Part shown: positions 10,843 through 23,000 of the stretch, piece after piece
How positions within the stretch are numbered: position 1 is the first letter of the stretch
Layout: the number at the start of each line of letters is the position of its first letter
Origin: Pegea sp. RAD2-039
Lineage: Eukaryota > Chordata > Thaliacea > Salpida > Salpidae
Assembly: GCA_034620365.1 (NCBI GenBank)
Contig: JAQGEQ010000380.1
Location: 3,286,001-3,350,000 of the forward strand
Direction: 5' to 3'
Length of the DNA: 64,000 bases
Notes under the pieces: generated by a model
What the model was told of the DNA's origin: nothing
The model's input: only the letters and a program-made list of their open reading frames with translations
The model's database searches: none
Made by a program: the position numbers and the translations under genes

Positions 10843-11019
10843 CTAATATTGATAGGCCAAAGTAGTAAATAAAGGAGGTTGAATGATGTAATAACTGGGT
10901 CCTCCAAGAACAACATTGAGTACTAAAAACAAAGCCAAACACTGAAGTGCAAAATTAAAAGTATCTATGTTTTTGGAAGCTGGTTTTTCTTCTGTTGTTT
11001 GCGTAGTAAAGAGCACCAT
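10843..11019 (-). CDS. Possible small single-pass membrane protein, 58 residues
   Basis: ATG at 11019 down to TAG at 10843. The product has a short charged N-terminal part (TTEEKPASKNID), one hydrophobic segment (FALQCLALFLVLNVVLGG) and a Tyr/Pro-rich tail ending in LAYQY. On the same strand, ATCAATAAAATT puts AATAAA (10817-10812) about 25 nt after the stop, which supports a real transcript end, convergent with the chromodomain gene. I cannot assign a family. The frame opens slightly upstream of this ATG, and an upstream exon would lie in retroelement debris, so it may also be chance. Confidence 0.4.
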   Translation of the reverse strand: MVLFTTQTTEEKPASKNIDTFNFALQCLALFLVLNVVLGGPSYYIIQPPLFTTLAYQY

Positions 11020-11059
11020 AAGAAGCGATATTCTCCTAATCAAGTCTTGTTATAAAGTA

Positions 11060-11830
11060 TTCTCCCTAAAGTATTTTTGTTGAGTGATTTCATACCGCAC
11101 TTGCAAGTATCTTTAAAGCGAAGACATGGGTGCTGATGTTGTGTTTGCCTTTTGATAGCTACCCGTACAGCAGATCCTTTGGGACCAGTCCCTCATCTAT
11201 TTGACTGACGTGTAGCAACTGTAGAACTGACAGCGAAGCTTTTGCTTGCTTAGCAAACTGCACACTGTTGTCAGACCGATGCAGCTTAAGACTCACTTGC
11301 TTGAGAAATTTTGCTACCACGTTAAATGTATTATATGACATAAATATTAGTTTCACTGGCGTACAAATGCGTACTGCAGACAAAAGCTCTATACTTCAGA
11401 GTTGTTGGGCAAGCTTTATGCTGGTGCCTTACGCGCGCTTGACGCTTTCGCTCAGCTAGAGGAAGCAACGTATCGATGTTTTATTTTAACCAGTCTTTAC
11501 TATAATAAGTAATTTTTCCAAAAGTTTCTAGTATGTTATCGTAGATCTTAACCTTCATTTTAGACCAAGAAAAAGAGACAGCTTGTCCGCTGGTAATTTC
11601 AAGCTTTCCATTAAAGCTGAGAATTGTACAACTTTTTCTGGAACGTGTATGGCGATAGTATCTAAGCGCGATGTACTTACTTTTTTGTTTTTGACTTGTA
11701 CTTTAGCTTACTTGAAAGATGCAATTTGCAGTACATGGGAAGAGATCACTGTTGTATTCAGTTCTATGATCTTATCAACAGGATGCTGCCTAGAAGATTA
11801 CGTTTTACCAAGATGAGGTCTAGCTGATAC
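11060..11830 (-). mobile_element. Decayed retrotransposon reverse-transcriptase C-terminus (second LINE type)
   Basis: Minus-strand reading, broken by stops and frameshifts, gives in order YRAFVCSTHLYASET, then LHVSQIDEGLVPKDLLYG, then a degraded SKGKHN segment. This matches the usual end of a family of animal non-LTR retrotransposon proteins, YRAVVLSTLLYGSETW ... LRWVGHVxRM.D.R.PKQLLYGEL..GKR. The GC content is visibly higher than in the flanks. The element is truncated at both ends and not functional. Further hydrophobic/polar minus-strand openings up to about 12000 may be more of it, but I could not match them. Confidence 0.72.
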
Positions 11831-12049
11831 CAAGCGTGGATATCTTTAGGAGACTTTATGTTGTAGTTCGTTAATGAAAAAGGAGTTAGTGATGCAGAAA
11901 TTTTGTGAGAAACCACACTCGAGAAGGTCACTACTGTCAATTCCGCTTGGTGCTCTTCATTCTCGACTGATCTACCAGCACAAAAGTATATTGGTTCCAC
12001 CGGGCATCTTTAAGTGGCACCGTATGATGAAAGATTTCTTCTAACGTTA

Positions 12050-12440
12050 AAGTGTTGTGCCCAAACAATCGTTCCATATCTCTTTCGAGGATGATTCATA
12101 TGTAGATAAATCCCTGATCATACCATTCCTGTGTTTTACTGCCGTGACACTTCACTCACAATCCTTAGCAAGGTGTACCGAAGTCCACCGAAAGTCTTCC
12201 ACTAATTGGACAAATTTATTACTAGGAGCTGTGACGTCAATCTAAAGAGCAGGAGGAGTAGCAATGTGGAGGTTTGACGGTTCACCAGATCATCTAATTG
12301 ATCATCCTCCAAGGCGCTTAGATCAGACTAATTGGTGTTGATGGCAGTTGTAGCACATGTGTAGTCTTCACTGTTACGATCCAATTATTTGGTCGAGGAG
12401 AATGTGATATATTTGAGCGAGATAACAGTAGAATAACTTT
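12050..12440. other. Higher-GC transposon-like debris
   Basis: Compositionally this joins the retroelement remnant on its left and the SINE-like copy on its right. It contains one TGACGTCA (12232-12239) and the string CAGACTAATTGGTGTTGATG, similar to DNA near 8315. No protein signal was recognised. Confidence 0.35.
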
Positions 12441-12690
12441 CTCTTTTTGGAGTGCTTTGGCCGAAAACGACCATTCGTATATATATGCCAGGGCAGAAGT
12501 TATTGAGATTCAGTTGTTACCAATCCAGCAGAATTTAACTCTCTACGGCATCCAGGTTATGCAGCGGAACAGGGCTGATGCAGGTATGCTCAGTGCAGTG
12601 AACAACTGCCTACGAGGCTCCAACTCTGTCTTTAAATTCGCAGTTTTGCGTCTCTTAGAAGTGCTGTTATTAACCGGACTGGATTGGTAA
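12440..12690 (+). repeat. SINE-like dispersed repeat, copy B (longest with D)
   Basis: Head TTTGGCCGAAAACGACC, TA run, then CCAGGGCAGAAGTTATTGAG and AGTTGTTACCAATCCAGCAG. The tail TTTAAATTCGCAGTTTTGCG followed by TCTCTTAGAAGTGCTG aligns along its length with the reverse complement of 60300-60585. From memory, the tail resembles the conserved CGGAGTTTT...TCTCCTAGA core found in several invertebrate SINEs. A short plus-strand opening here (12457-12690) is a shadow of the repeat. Confidence 0.7.
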
Positions 12691-13885
12691 CCACTACACC
12701 ACACAGATAGATGGTGATAATAACTTTTTAAGAAAACTTTATTTAATTTTAAAAAAAAGCTAATAATATAGATTAGTATAGCGCAGATTGTATGTAATAA
12801 TATTTTGTAAATTGGGAGTGGCTGTTACAAAATCATCAATTTAATTTAAACAAGTTTAAACTTTATTAAAGTAACAACAAACTAATTTTCCCCAAAATGA
12901 ATTTAAAATTTGAAAAATAACGGACAAAAGAAGTACGAATGAAAAATATGTTCGTTCATTCAAACTCCTATTTATTGGCGTTTTGTTTCTTTAAGATTAT
13001 GATCTTTTTATTAAAGAAATGATATCTTACAAAAAAATGGCTAAAAACTCTGTTTAACATCAGAAATATTCATGTTTTGATCATTCTTTAAAAGTAAATT
13101 GAGGTATACTCTCAAATTCTTTTTTCAAAAATTATGTGAATATTATGTCAGATCTTTTTACTGTAACATGATATTTTTTGAATTTTTAGTCATGAATTTC
13201 ATTTAATCGATTTTCAAATTAATAATTTATTTATTTATAAAAAATTAAAGGAAATGTGGTAAAAGTAAAAGTTAGCTTAAACCTGTATAACTTCATACAG
13301 ATTAATATTATACATATAATATTTGTTGTTTGGTTTTTACTATGTTAATTGCAAAAGTTATCGAAAAAGTGATCAGTATCTTTTAATCATAGAAATAAAA
13401 TATTAAGTTTGATCTAACATGAGTACTTAGATCTATTAGTTATTTTTTCAAACTTTATAAACTTTAAGCTTTTAAAATATTCAAAAATTAAGGTTTCCAA
13501 TTGTTTTTCTTATAAAGCACTTTCTAAGTTTACAAATAACCGAAAAAAACATTAAATTATATTTCTAATTTTTTTTTAAAACAATTTTGATCAGATAAAC
13601 TAATTTTGAATTGTTCAATTCTGACAAAACTGATAATATTGTAATTAAACTTGTTTCAAGAGTAGTTTTTATACTCACTGTAATCAGTAAAACAGACCAT
13701 TTATGGGTTTTCTCTACTGTTGCTTAAAATTGTTAATCTAGATACTGAAAAGAAACCTGTATTTAGGTGTGGAAATAGTTATTACTTGTTATTATATTGC
13801 TGGCTAATTTTAAAATGTCACAGTTGATTTTTTTAACAGAAAAAAAGATCATACTTTTAAAACTTTAATTTACAACTAACAGACA
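12691..13885. other. AT-rich spacer upstream of the dynein gene
   Basis: No gene signal on either strand. The promoter and any 5' untranslated exon of the dynein heavy-chain gene should lie here, but no distinctive element stands out from the AT-rich background. Confidence 0.5.
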
Positions 13886-14032
13886 ATGTCTGTTAATAAG
13901 GGAAGCAGAAGTGGAAGTATACAGTTTCAAAGAGGAAGTATCAAATCTACTTCTAGCTCTTTGAGATATTCAAATTATGGAAGAAGTAAGTCCAGAACCT
14001 CTATTCAAGCAATTGATATCAGAGAAATTCAG
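13886..14032 (+). other. Candidate dynein first exon 1a
   Basis: ATG at 13886, 49 codons, donor CAG|GTGAGA, ending in phase 0. The peptide is basic and Ser/Arg-rich ([20 protein letters not shown], then ...IDIREIQ). The phase fits the exon at 16935. Confidence 0.6.
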
Positions 14033-17000
14033 GTGAGACATTTCTTCAAATTTCACTTTAGAAAATATCAGTTCGGTTATTTTGTGGTAGCTGATACAAT
14101 GTTTACTTTGTGATTTTAGAAGTACTAATTAAAGTTTTTTTGGTGAATATACCTTTTAATTTGTATCATCTCTACTTTACAGCACTTCATATCACTTCAT
14201 TTGCAGATTTATTATTTCTATACTTGTTGAAACTCATTCAGATGCTTTCCCAGGATAATTCAAATAGATTTTATATTTGAAACCATTTTAGTAGCTTCTT
14301 CTAAATTGTTGTTTTATTTTTAGTAAATTCTGATTTTTACAAAGTTGAAATAAAAAAATCAAATTAGGAAATATATGACCGTAGCGAAAACTATTTAATG
14401 CATCGAAATTATTTATTTATCAATTTTATTATCAGTTATTCTACTTTTTGAAGTTAATAAGTTAGTAAAAACATTTAGAGTAATAATGTTGTTCTCAAGC
14501 CTGGTTACTTCTTTGAAATTTAAATTTGTTAAAAAAGCTAGACTTTTTACTTGAAAAAGTTGGAATAATCTTTTTCCAGATGATTATTTTCTACCGTTAG
14601 TAGACGTTAAATCAAATAATAATATTTTTATTTGTATTTGACAGATAGAAAACTATGAAAAAAATCAATCTTAAAAATTGGATAATAATTAAATATTTTT
14701 TGATGAAACAAAATTAACAAAAAATTTTTTTATTTAAACTTCCAACCAAATCTTTTAGCTAAAAAGTAATAAATCAAAATCGCTTTTTTGCTCTTCGATT
14801 TTACGACCAGTCTGTTTTCATGGTGATAACTTTTTATGAGCTTGAAGCCCGTTCGACAGACATTGAAAAATTGTTTAGAAGGTAGTCATGTCACAAAGTA
14901 GTAAGGAAAGCTTGGATAGTGATTTGAAAGATCAATCATCTATTTATTCCTCTTCCTCCTCTTCTGATGATGATAAACGTTTGCCGCTGAGTAACGTGAC
15001 TTCAGAAACAGATAAAAAATATGTGTCAGCAAAGTCGAGAAAGAATTGCAGAAAAGCTTCATCTTCTTCTGAAAGTGTAAAACTTAAGTCTTCAGTTATC
15101 GCTACTAAAGAGTCAGACCCTGAAGAAAATGCAAAGATGAGTAAAGTGGATAAATTTATCAGCACTCGAAAATTATTTCTAAATTCTAATAAAAAAGTTG
15201 ATGAAGATACAAGAAATTTGAAAGGTGAAAGCAATTTAGGATTTAATAACAAATACAATTCTGGAAATGCAAAATCTCGAAAAGTGTCTTTGAGATTTGC
15301 GGAAACATTTGTAAGTAAATTGCTTCTAACTTTTAATTCTTTTTAAATAAGTCTTTTAATTTTGTCAAAAGAAGATATTTGGTATAGTTGATAATTGATT
15401 ATAGAATAGCGATTTAATAAATATTTGTGCAAAATACAGTTTAATAAGGTTTGTATCAATTTGAAATTACTTAGTTTTCACTCTGGGGGATTTTATAAAA
15501 AAATTTGAGTCATTTAATTACTTTAAAGTAATCTTACTTTTAATTCAAAATAAGATGATAGTATTTTTTATTTATATTCTGTTATAACTTAAACGGATTT
15601 TTGATATCATTAGTGGATCAGATTATTTCAGCTTTTGTTTTTACACTTGCTTAAAACTTTAATCAAAATAGTTGATTTGTTGAAATGATTAAATATTTTG
15701 CTTTTTAACTCAAGAAAATTTCAAATATTCCTTATAATGATAGTTGTTTACAAATTTCAAAAACTAAATCTCTACATTCATATAAAATGTTGAAAAAGAT
15801 TTATTCACAAAACCCTCTATTGACATACGAAATGCAAACAATACACTCCTTAATAGCGAAAAGAAGAAGTTTTAAGTTGCTGTTAGCAACCATATGCCAA
15901 ATGGACCAACGCTCATAATAGTTATGAATAACTTGAAGTTGTAGATCAAAAACTTAAAATATTTATGTATTATAAAGTTTGCAAATCAATTAAAAGATGT
16001 CGACTAAAGATTCTCTACAACGTGTTAATAATAAAAGTGGAAAATACAGGCAAAATACTCATAATGTGATTGAAGCTATGGTCAGTGTTTTTGAATAATT
16101 TACTTAGTATTAAAGTTTTATGAGCCGTTTTATGTATTTTTTATTTGATTAAGTCTTTTTAGAATTCGGCGGTAAATTTAATTTTACGCTAGTATGTCGT
16201 TAACAGGATTATTGATACACAAATAACCGTTTCACGCTTGAATGAGTATGTATAAAGAGAAATGTTTTGATTTAACTTTTACTTTATACAAATATCTGAT
16301 GATTTATACTATAAAGAGTATTTTCACCAGTTTTTACCGAAATACAAATAATTTTCAAATTTGCTGTAATCAAAAATGATTGCACTACTGTCAGTTGAAT
16401 AATTATGAATGTTCAAACTTTTTTATGTTATCTTTAGTCTGTCAATACTTGAAATAATAATAAATATTTATATTTGTTAAAAAGGATTTAGATCAAGTAA
16501 GTCTATAAGCTCACAACACATTTTCACCTTCTTTAAAAACCATCTATTTAATTTTACAAATAATTAAACTTTTCTATTTTATTTGTAACTTTAATGTCTG
16601 ATTTAATTGATATAATTAAGTTTGATGAAATCAGTAAATCAAATTTTTGTGGCTTTTTTATTTATCGTTTTACTCTGAATCACAAGAAACTTTGAAGGGT
16701 TCGAACTGTTTGCTAAGCTACTTGAAAATTGGCCACAACTTGTCAAAAACAAGCAACTTTGTCTTTTATTGTTTGTGTGTGGTTGCATGGTTAGGGTTTT
16801 CCACAAGGATTATAAGATGCACAATTTTAAGAGTTATATATCAGAAATACTACTTTATGAGCATTATATAATTACTCAGGTTTTATCGATATTTAATCTC
16901 GATTTTTTGTATAATTTTGAGTCTTTTTTTTCAGCAAAAGATGAAAGAACAGAGAGAAAGTAAACGTTCTCAACTAGATCAACGACATGAATACATCATT

Positions 17001-20000
17001 GATGTAATTGCAAGGACCTTAAACTTAGAAAAGTTTGTTCTATGATTTTCAATTTGAACAAGATTGAAAGTTAGTTGATTACAGACATGATGTTGAAGAC
17101 TCTTTGCTAGAAGGACATCAATTAGCTCTTGTTGATTTCTTCTTTACTGCTAATGGATCTTCTAAACTGATGTTTTTCTATCAAGAAGTTGAAGTTTCAG
17201 ATAATGGTGACTAAAAACAATTTCAAATCATAAAACTTTTGCTGAAGTTTATTTCTAGTAGGTCATTTACAAGTTGGAAGGAATGACAACAAACCAGTAA
17301 GCCCAGCTTCAACAAAACTAAAGTTGTTTGTCACTGATGGTACTGACTCGCCTCTGATTGGTCAATGTATTTTCTTCCTACGAACAGATGTAAACAAACC
17401 TGTGACAGTTGAAAATATTCATCGGGTGAATGACACTTCTATCTACTTCGAATGTCACGAGATTCTTTTATAGTTTTAAAATAACAACAACTTGAGGCTG
17501 TCTCTTCAACTTTATCAAAAATAACGAATCTTCGATCATACATTTTGTCGAAAACAAATTTTGACTAAAATTAAAAAATAAACTTCGAGGCCTCTTTGTA
17601 CTTTTCAAAAGATCTTACTTTAATCTTCATCTAACTATTTGATAACTTTTTGGCTCATGTTTTACAAAAGGAGATACATATGCAAATGATGGATGCAAGT
17701 GAGGGCGGAGTCTTAAGAGCAATTCAACGAATGATCTGTCAAATTTATATCCCTGCTTTAAAAGTTAACACTAACAGTTGGGGCGAATTAAAAAACAATC
17801 ATCAAGGTGATCACTTAAAGAACAATTTCCTCAACGGACTTGAATCATTTGCAAGTGTCTTAACTGCTGCTCAAGAAAGCTTGGAGCAGAAAGTGATGCT
17901 GATGGTTTGTTGAAGCGAAAAGTATTTCAACAATTAATTTGTGGTTTTGGTAGCCTTATACAAAACTAAACTTTGAAACTCTTCGAGGTCCAAACGACTA
18001 CTCTGCAGCAGCTGCATCTACAGAGACTCTAGAATTAGTTGAAGAGTGTATGCGAATGTGGATCAAACAAATACAACAGGTTAAAAAAAACAGCTGATAT
18101 ATGAGTTTTAGAAGAATCTTTTGAAAGGTCTTGGCTGAAGCTGATCAACTTCGAAGAGAAGCGGATAATATAGGACCTCGAGCAGAGCTAGATCATTGGA
18201 AAAAAAAAGCTTCTAAGTTTAATTTTTTAGTGGAACAGCTGAAAGGAAGTAATGTGAAAGCTGTTGTTGGTGTTCTTCATAGAGCTAAGTCAAAGTTACT
18301 ACTGGTTAGTTGATTGATTTATATTTTAATAATTGCTGCTTTATCTAAAAGTATTTCAAAAATTGATTTTTAGCTGACTAAAAAGAATTCTAAATCCTAA
18401 TCTAAAAGATACTTTATTTGAAATAATTTATAACTTTTAGTTACCTACTTAATACAAACAAGAATTTATAAAATACTAAAATCTATTTTTCTTAAAATTA
18501 TTGAGTTTACAAAATAGATTGATGCAAAAACTTGTTGATAGTTTATTGGAAGATTCACTAAGAGTTAGAAAATTTTGTGTGTTTACGTTGATAGTATTTT
18601 TTATAGAGTTTAAGTTTTAAAACTGAACTGTTTAAAATGAGTCGAGTTGAAAATTTCAAGTTTTTTCTGAAAGTTTTGAATAAAATTACTTAATTTCAAA
18701 AAACGTTTTTGTAATTTTTTTTAGATTCTAGTTGAGAAAAAGATATTTTGTAGTAAGAGTCCTAATTATCTCTATTTAACAGGAATGGAGAGAACTTGAC
18801 TCTCGAATCACTGATGCAGCTAACGAATCAAAAGATAACGTGAAATATTTGCACACATTCGAAAAGTTTTGTGATCCTCTTTACAATAGGTGAGTTAAAC
18901 TGAAAACTTGTGTTGGTGTATCTGAAAGATTCTTTTTAAAGTGATCCTGTAGGCATGATAGAAGCAGTTCCTAATCTAATCAACTCAATCAAAATGATTT
19001 ATAGCATAAGTCGCTACTACAACAGCTCAGAAAAGATGACTTCTTTATTTGTGAAGGTAGATTTTGATAAAAATCAAATCTTTAACGAGTGTACTCGAAT
19101 AGTAAAAATAACTAGACAATATCTTCAGACAATAGTTTTCAAATACAAAGGAGAAAATCACTTTAAAAGTTAATTTTGTTGATGCTAATTTGTCTGATAG
19201 TTAGCAATAATTAAGTTTCAAAGAGTAACTTGGATTTATTGAATTGATTTTATGATTCGAACTATTTAGATATGATTCAACTAACTTTTTATCTAGGTCA
19301 CAAATCAAATGGTTTCAAGTTGTAAGGCTTACATAAGTAAAAACGAAACAGTAACTATTTGGGATGAACCAAGAAACAAAGTTATTTCAAAGATAAATGC
19401 TTGCATCAAATTAAATCAGGTATGGAGTGACTTACAGTTAGTTAACATGTCTGTACTTGTAATACGTTACTGACGCTTTGTTGTTATTGACAACCACAAA
19501 TAATCGTTTTCATGGCTCGTTATTCACCACAAAAAGTTATTAAGATTTCATTTGTAATTTAGAATTCTATAAAATAAGAAATTTATATTTAAAGTCAAAA
19601 TAAGAAATTGTAATAATAGTAGCTCTATTTCTTAGGAATATCAAAAGTGTTTCCAAAAAACAAAACAAAAATTAGAAGAGACTCCTAGCGAGCGACAATT
19701 TGACTTTAGCGAAATGTATATCTTCGGAAAGTTTGAAGCTTTTCAACGCCGTTTAATGAAAATTTTGGATCTTTTTCAAACAATTCAACTTTATTCTTCA
19801 CTTGAAACATCACAAATTGAAGGAATGGAACCGATGATTGGAAAATACCAGGTGAAAAAAACTACCAATCATTTCATCACAGTTATTAGCAACAATTTTG
19901 AATATTGATCGTATTTATCAGTTTTATTTATTTAAAAAATTGAAATGAGATGAAAAATTGTTTACTTTTAATTGATTAAAAGATTTATTTCGTTGCAAAC

Positions 20001-23000
20001 TTTGAATTTCAATGATTTGTTTCCCCTAATATAGAAATATAACTTTGTCCAATGAAATCAGAAAAACTATTAAAACTTGCATAAGTCAATTTCAAATCAT
20101 AAATCGTTGAATGGTTTCTTATTTGGTTTTTTTCCGCAGGTGATAGTTGCAAGTATGAAGAGGAAGCCTTATAACATGCTGGATCAACGTAAAGCCGATT
20201 TTGATGATGATTACGATGACTTTAATAGAACAATTGATGATCTTCATAATCAAATTACTCTCTTTATGGAAACTAACTTCTCTAAAATTAACTCTACACT
20301 AAGATCTGTAACTCTTTTGAAAAAATTTGAGAGGTAAACGAATTTTCGATGAAAAATAATTCTAAGTTGCTGATGGATTCAGATTGGGTATTCCGGATTT
20401 GTTCATTGAAGAAAAATATATGAATATTTTGACCAGTTATGGAAAAGATGTAGATTCTATTTCAAAGATTTACTCACGTCAGAAGAATGATCCAGTGATC
20501 CCAAGAAATTCACCTCCAATGGCCGGTAAGTTATTAGAATTTTACCACCAAGTTGAGAAAATTAGAAAAAAACAACTTTTAGGTAAAATTATGTGGGCTA
20601 GACAGTTGTATAGAAAGATTCAGATTCCGATGAAGTTGTTTATGGATGAAGCTCCTCATGTGTTGAAAACTAGCGAAGGAAAGAAAATTATTCGAAATTA
20701 TAACAAAATAGCAAAAGTTTTGTTAGAATTTGAAGTTATTTACCATCGACAGTGGAAGAGAGGAGTTGAAAAGATAAAAAGTGGTTTGTGATTGTCAACA
20801 ATAATCTTTGATTGTTTTTCATCTTGTTTATTTACTTGCTTGTTGATTAACTGTCTGTTTTTTTTACTACTTTTAGGTTTACAAGCTTCAATACTGGTTC
20901 GTCACCCAGAAACAGGCCGCTTATACGTAAATTTCGATCCTGAGATTTTAACTTTGATTCGAGAGACTGATTCAATGAGAAGATTAAATCTTGAGATTCC
21001 TTTGACTGCAGTAAAGATTCAACAAAAAGAAAAGACTTTGAAAAATTATAAAAATAAATTGGAGGTAATTTTATAGGACTTGGTGACATTTTTAGAAAAA
21101 TTGAACAAATAAGCATTTATTGAAAGTAAGAATTTAAATAAATATATTTCAAATTGTCACAAAATGTTCCAAAGATCTGATCAGATGTCACTTACATGGG
21201 TACAAACTGTCATGTCACCTTAAAAAGCTAAATCTCTGGGCGTATTTAATTATTTATATTTGCCAAACAAACAGTTCAAATATGCGATTTAAAAAGCTCA
21301 AGAAAATACAATTTACAATTTGATCAATTTCTTACAAGTAATCAACGATTAAAAAACATCATTTATATGTTTCTATAAAGTTTGGAGTATTTTCAATTCC
21401 ATCTCTAGTTGAATTTGTTGTTTAATTTCAGTATTTGCTGAATAAGAACGACCATATTCGTGGCATGATACCAGCATCAATAGAAATTTTATGTGGACCA
21501 CATATACAAAAAGTTGATGATACCTTAGAGCCTGGTTTGACAACTCTAAACTGGACAAGCATCAATGTAATTAACTTTACTGAAACTGTTCATAAGTCAC
21601 TGGGTAGGAATCTTATTCTACAATTTGTTGAGTTGATTAGTTAATAATTTTGATATTTTTAGATGAATTAGAACTTTTAGCAAATCGAGTGAATGACATC
21701 ATCCAATATAGAATTGAAGCAGTTCTAACTGATATGTCCCAAACTAAATTAGTTGATCTTCCAACTAATCAACCAATAACTATTGAAGAGTTTGCAAAAA
21801 CAGCAAAGGTCTATTTTCTAAAGTTAATTACAAAATATCTTTTTTTGAAAATAGAAACATTTTGATGATTAAAATGAATAATTTTCAGGAACTTTGTACG
21901 ATTGGTGCTGAAACTTTACAATCGAAATCTCGTTTAGTTGAGAAAGCAGTAAATGAACTTATTGATATGCTGCTGGTTCAGAATTCACATGAAAACATTG
22001 TAAGTGAAGATATTTGATTAGCCACAACAAATTTACAAATTAAATTTATTAAATACATCCTAAAATAATTTATTGTTTCTGATTTTTATTAAAAACTTCA
22101 AAAAATCTTCTCAATTTTATTGTTTTTAATTCTTTTAATGTATTTTGTGCAGTTATAATTGTACATCTAATTTTGAGATCATTTTGTATGTCTTGAAAAC
22201 ATCTTATTCTTTAAAAGTGATGAGAAATCATATTTTTTCTATAAGATTCATTTTAGATTCCAAATTTTCCTGATTTTCAACAAAATGTTTAATCTGATTC
22301 AACATTTTGTTGGAAATTATTCAGAAATGAACGAATCTTATCATTTAAAAAGTTATAATGACAACTAAAGTAGATTTCATTGTTAATGAAGCTAAATTTT
22401 TTCAACGAAACAATTATTTAGAAATTATCAACTAAAATTCGTTTCAAATGTATCTATTTCAGTCTGATGATGATAGTGGAAAGCCTACAAGCGCAACTAG
22501 CAAGTCAACAAATGCACAAAGCAAACGAAAGAAGAAGAAAGATTCCTACCAACTACTACAAGATGCAGTCAGGTGAGAAGATGAACAATCTGAAAAGACA
22601 TAAAATAACAAAGATCTCTAGTGAGCTTTTGGCTCATTTTAGTTACAAGAATATGGAAGCTTTAGTAAAAGTGGTTAAAAGCACCCTAGAAAAGGTCAGA
22701 AGAAGAATTGTTAGTCCAACTCTACAACGTTATAAAGGTTAAATCTTCAAGTATTTTAAACGTCATCATTTAATGTTGTTTATTAGGAGTAGCAGGCTCT
22801 TTGGAGAGTAAATCTCATGAAAAGCTTGTTCCATTATTAAGTACTAATGCCGTTTTAATGATACCTAATATGGGCATATCGCCGAAATTAGAAGAAATTC
22901 AGCAAAATATCTCATTAGTTGCTGATTACATCTTACAAGTAGCTTTAGGAGTGTCTCGCTGGAGCCAAGAGCGGGGGAAGGTATGTGGCAAAGTGATGAC

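Noticed and set aside
14944..15258. Minus-strand ORF rich in Leu/Phe/Ser and Glu
   Set aside because: It is the antisense of the Ser/Asp-rich exon 1b; low complexity explains the open frame.
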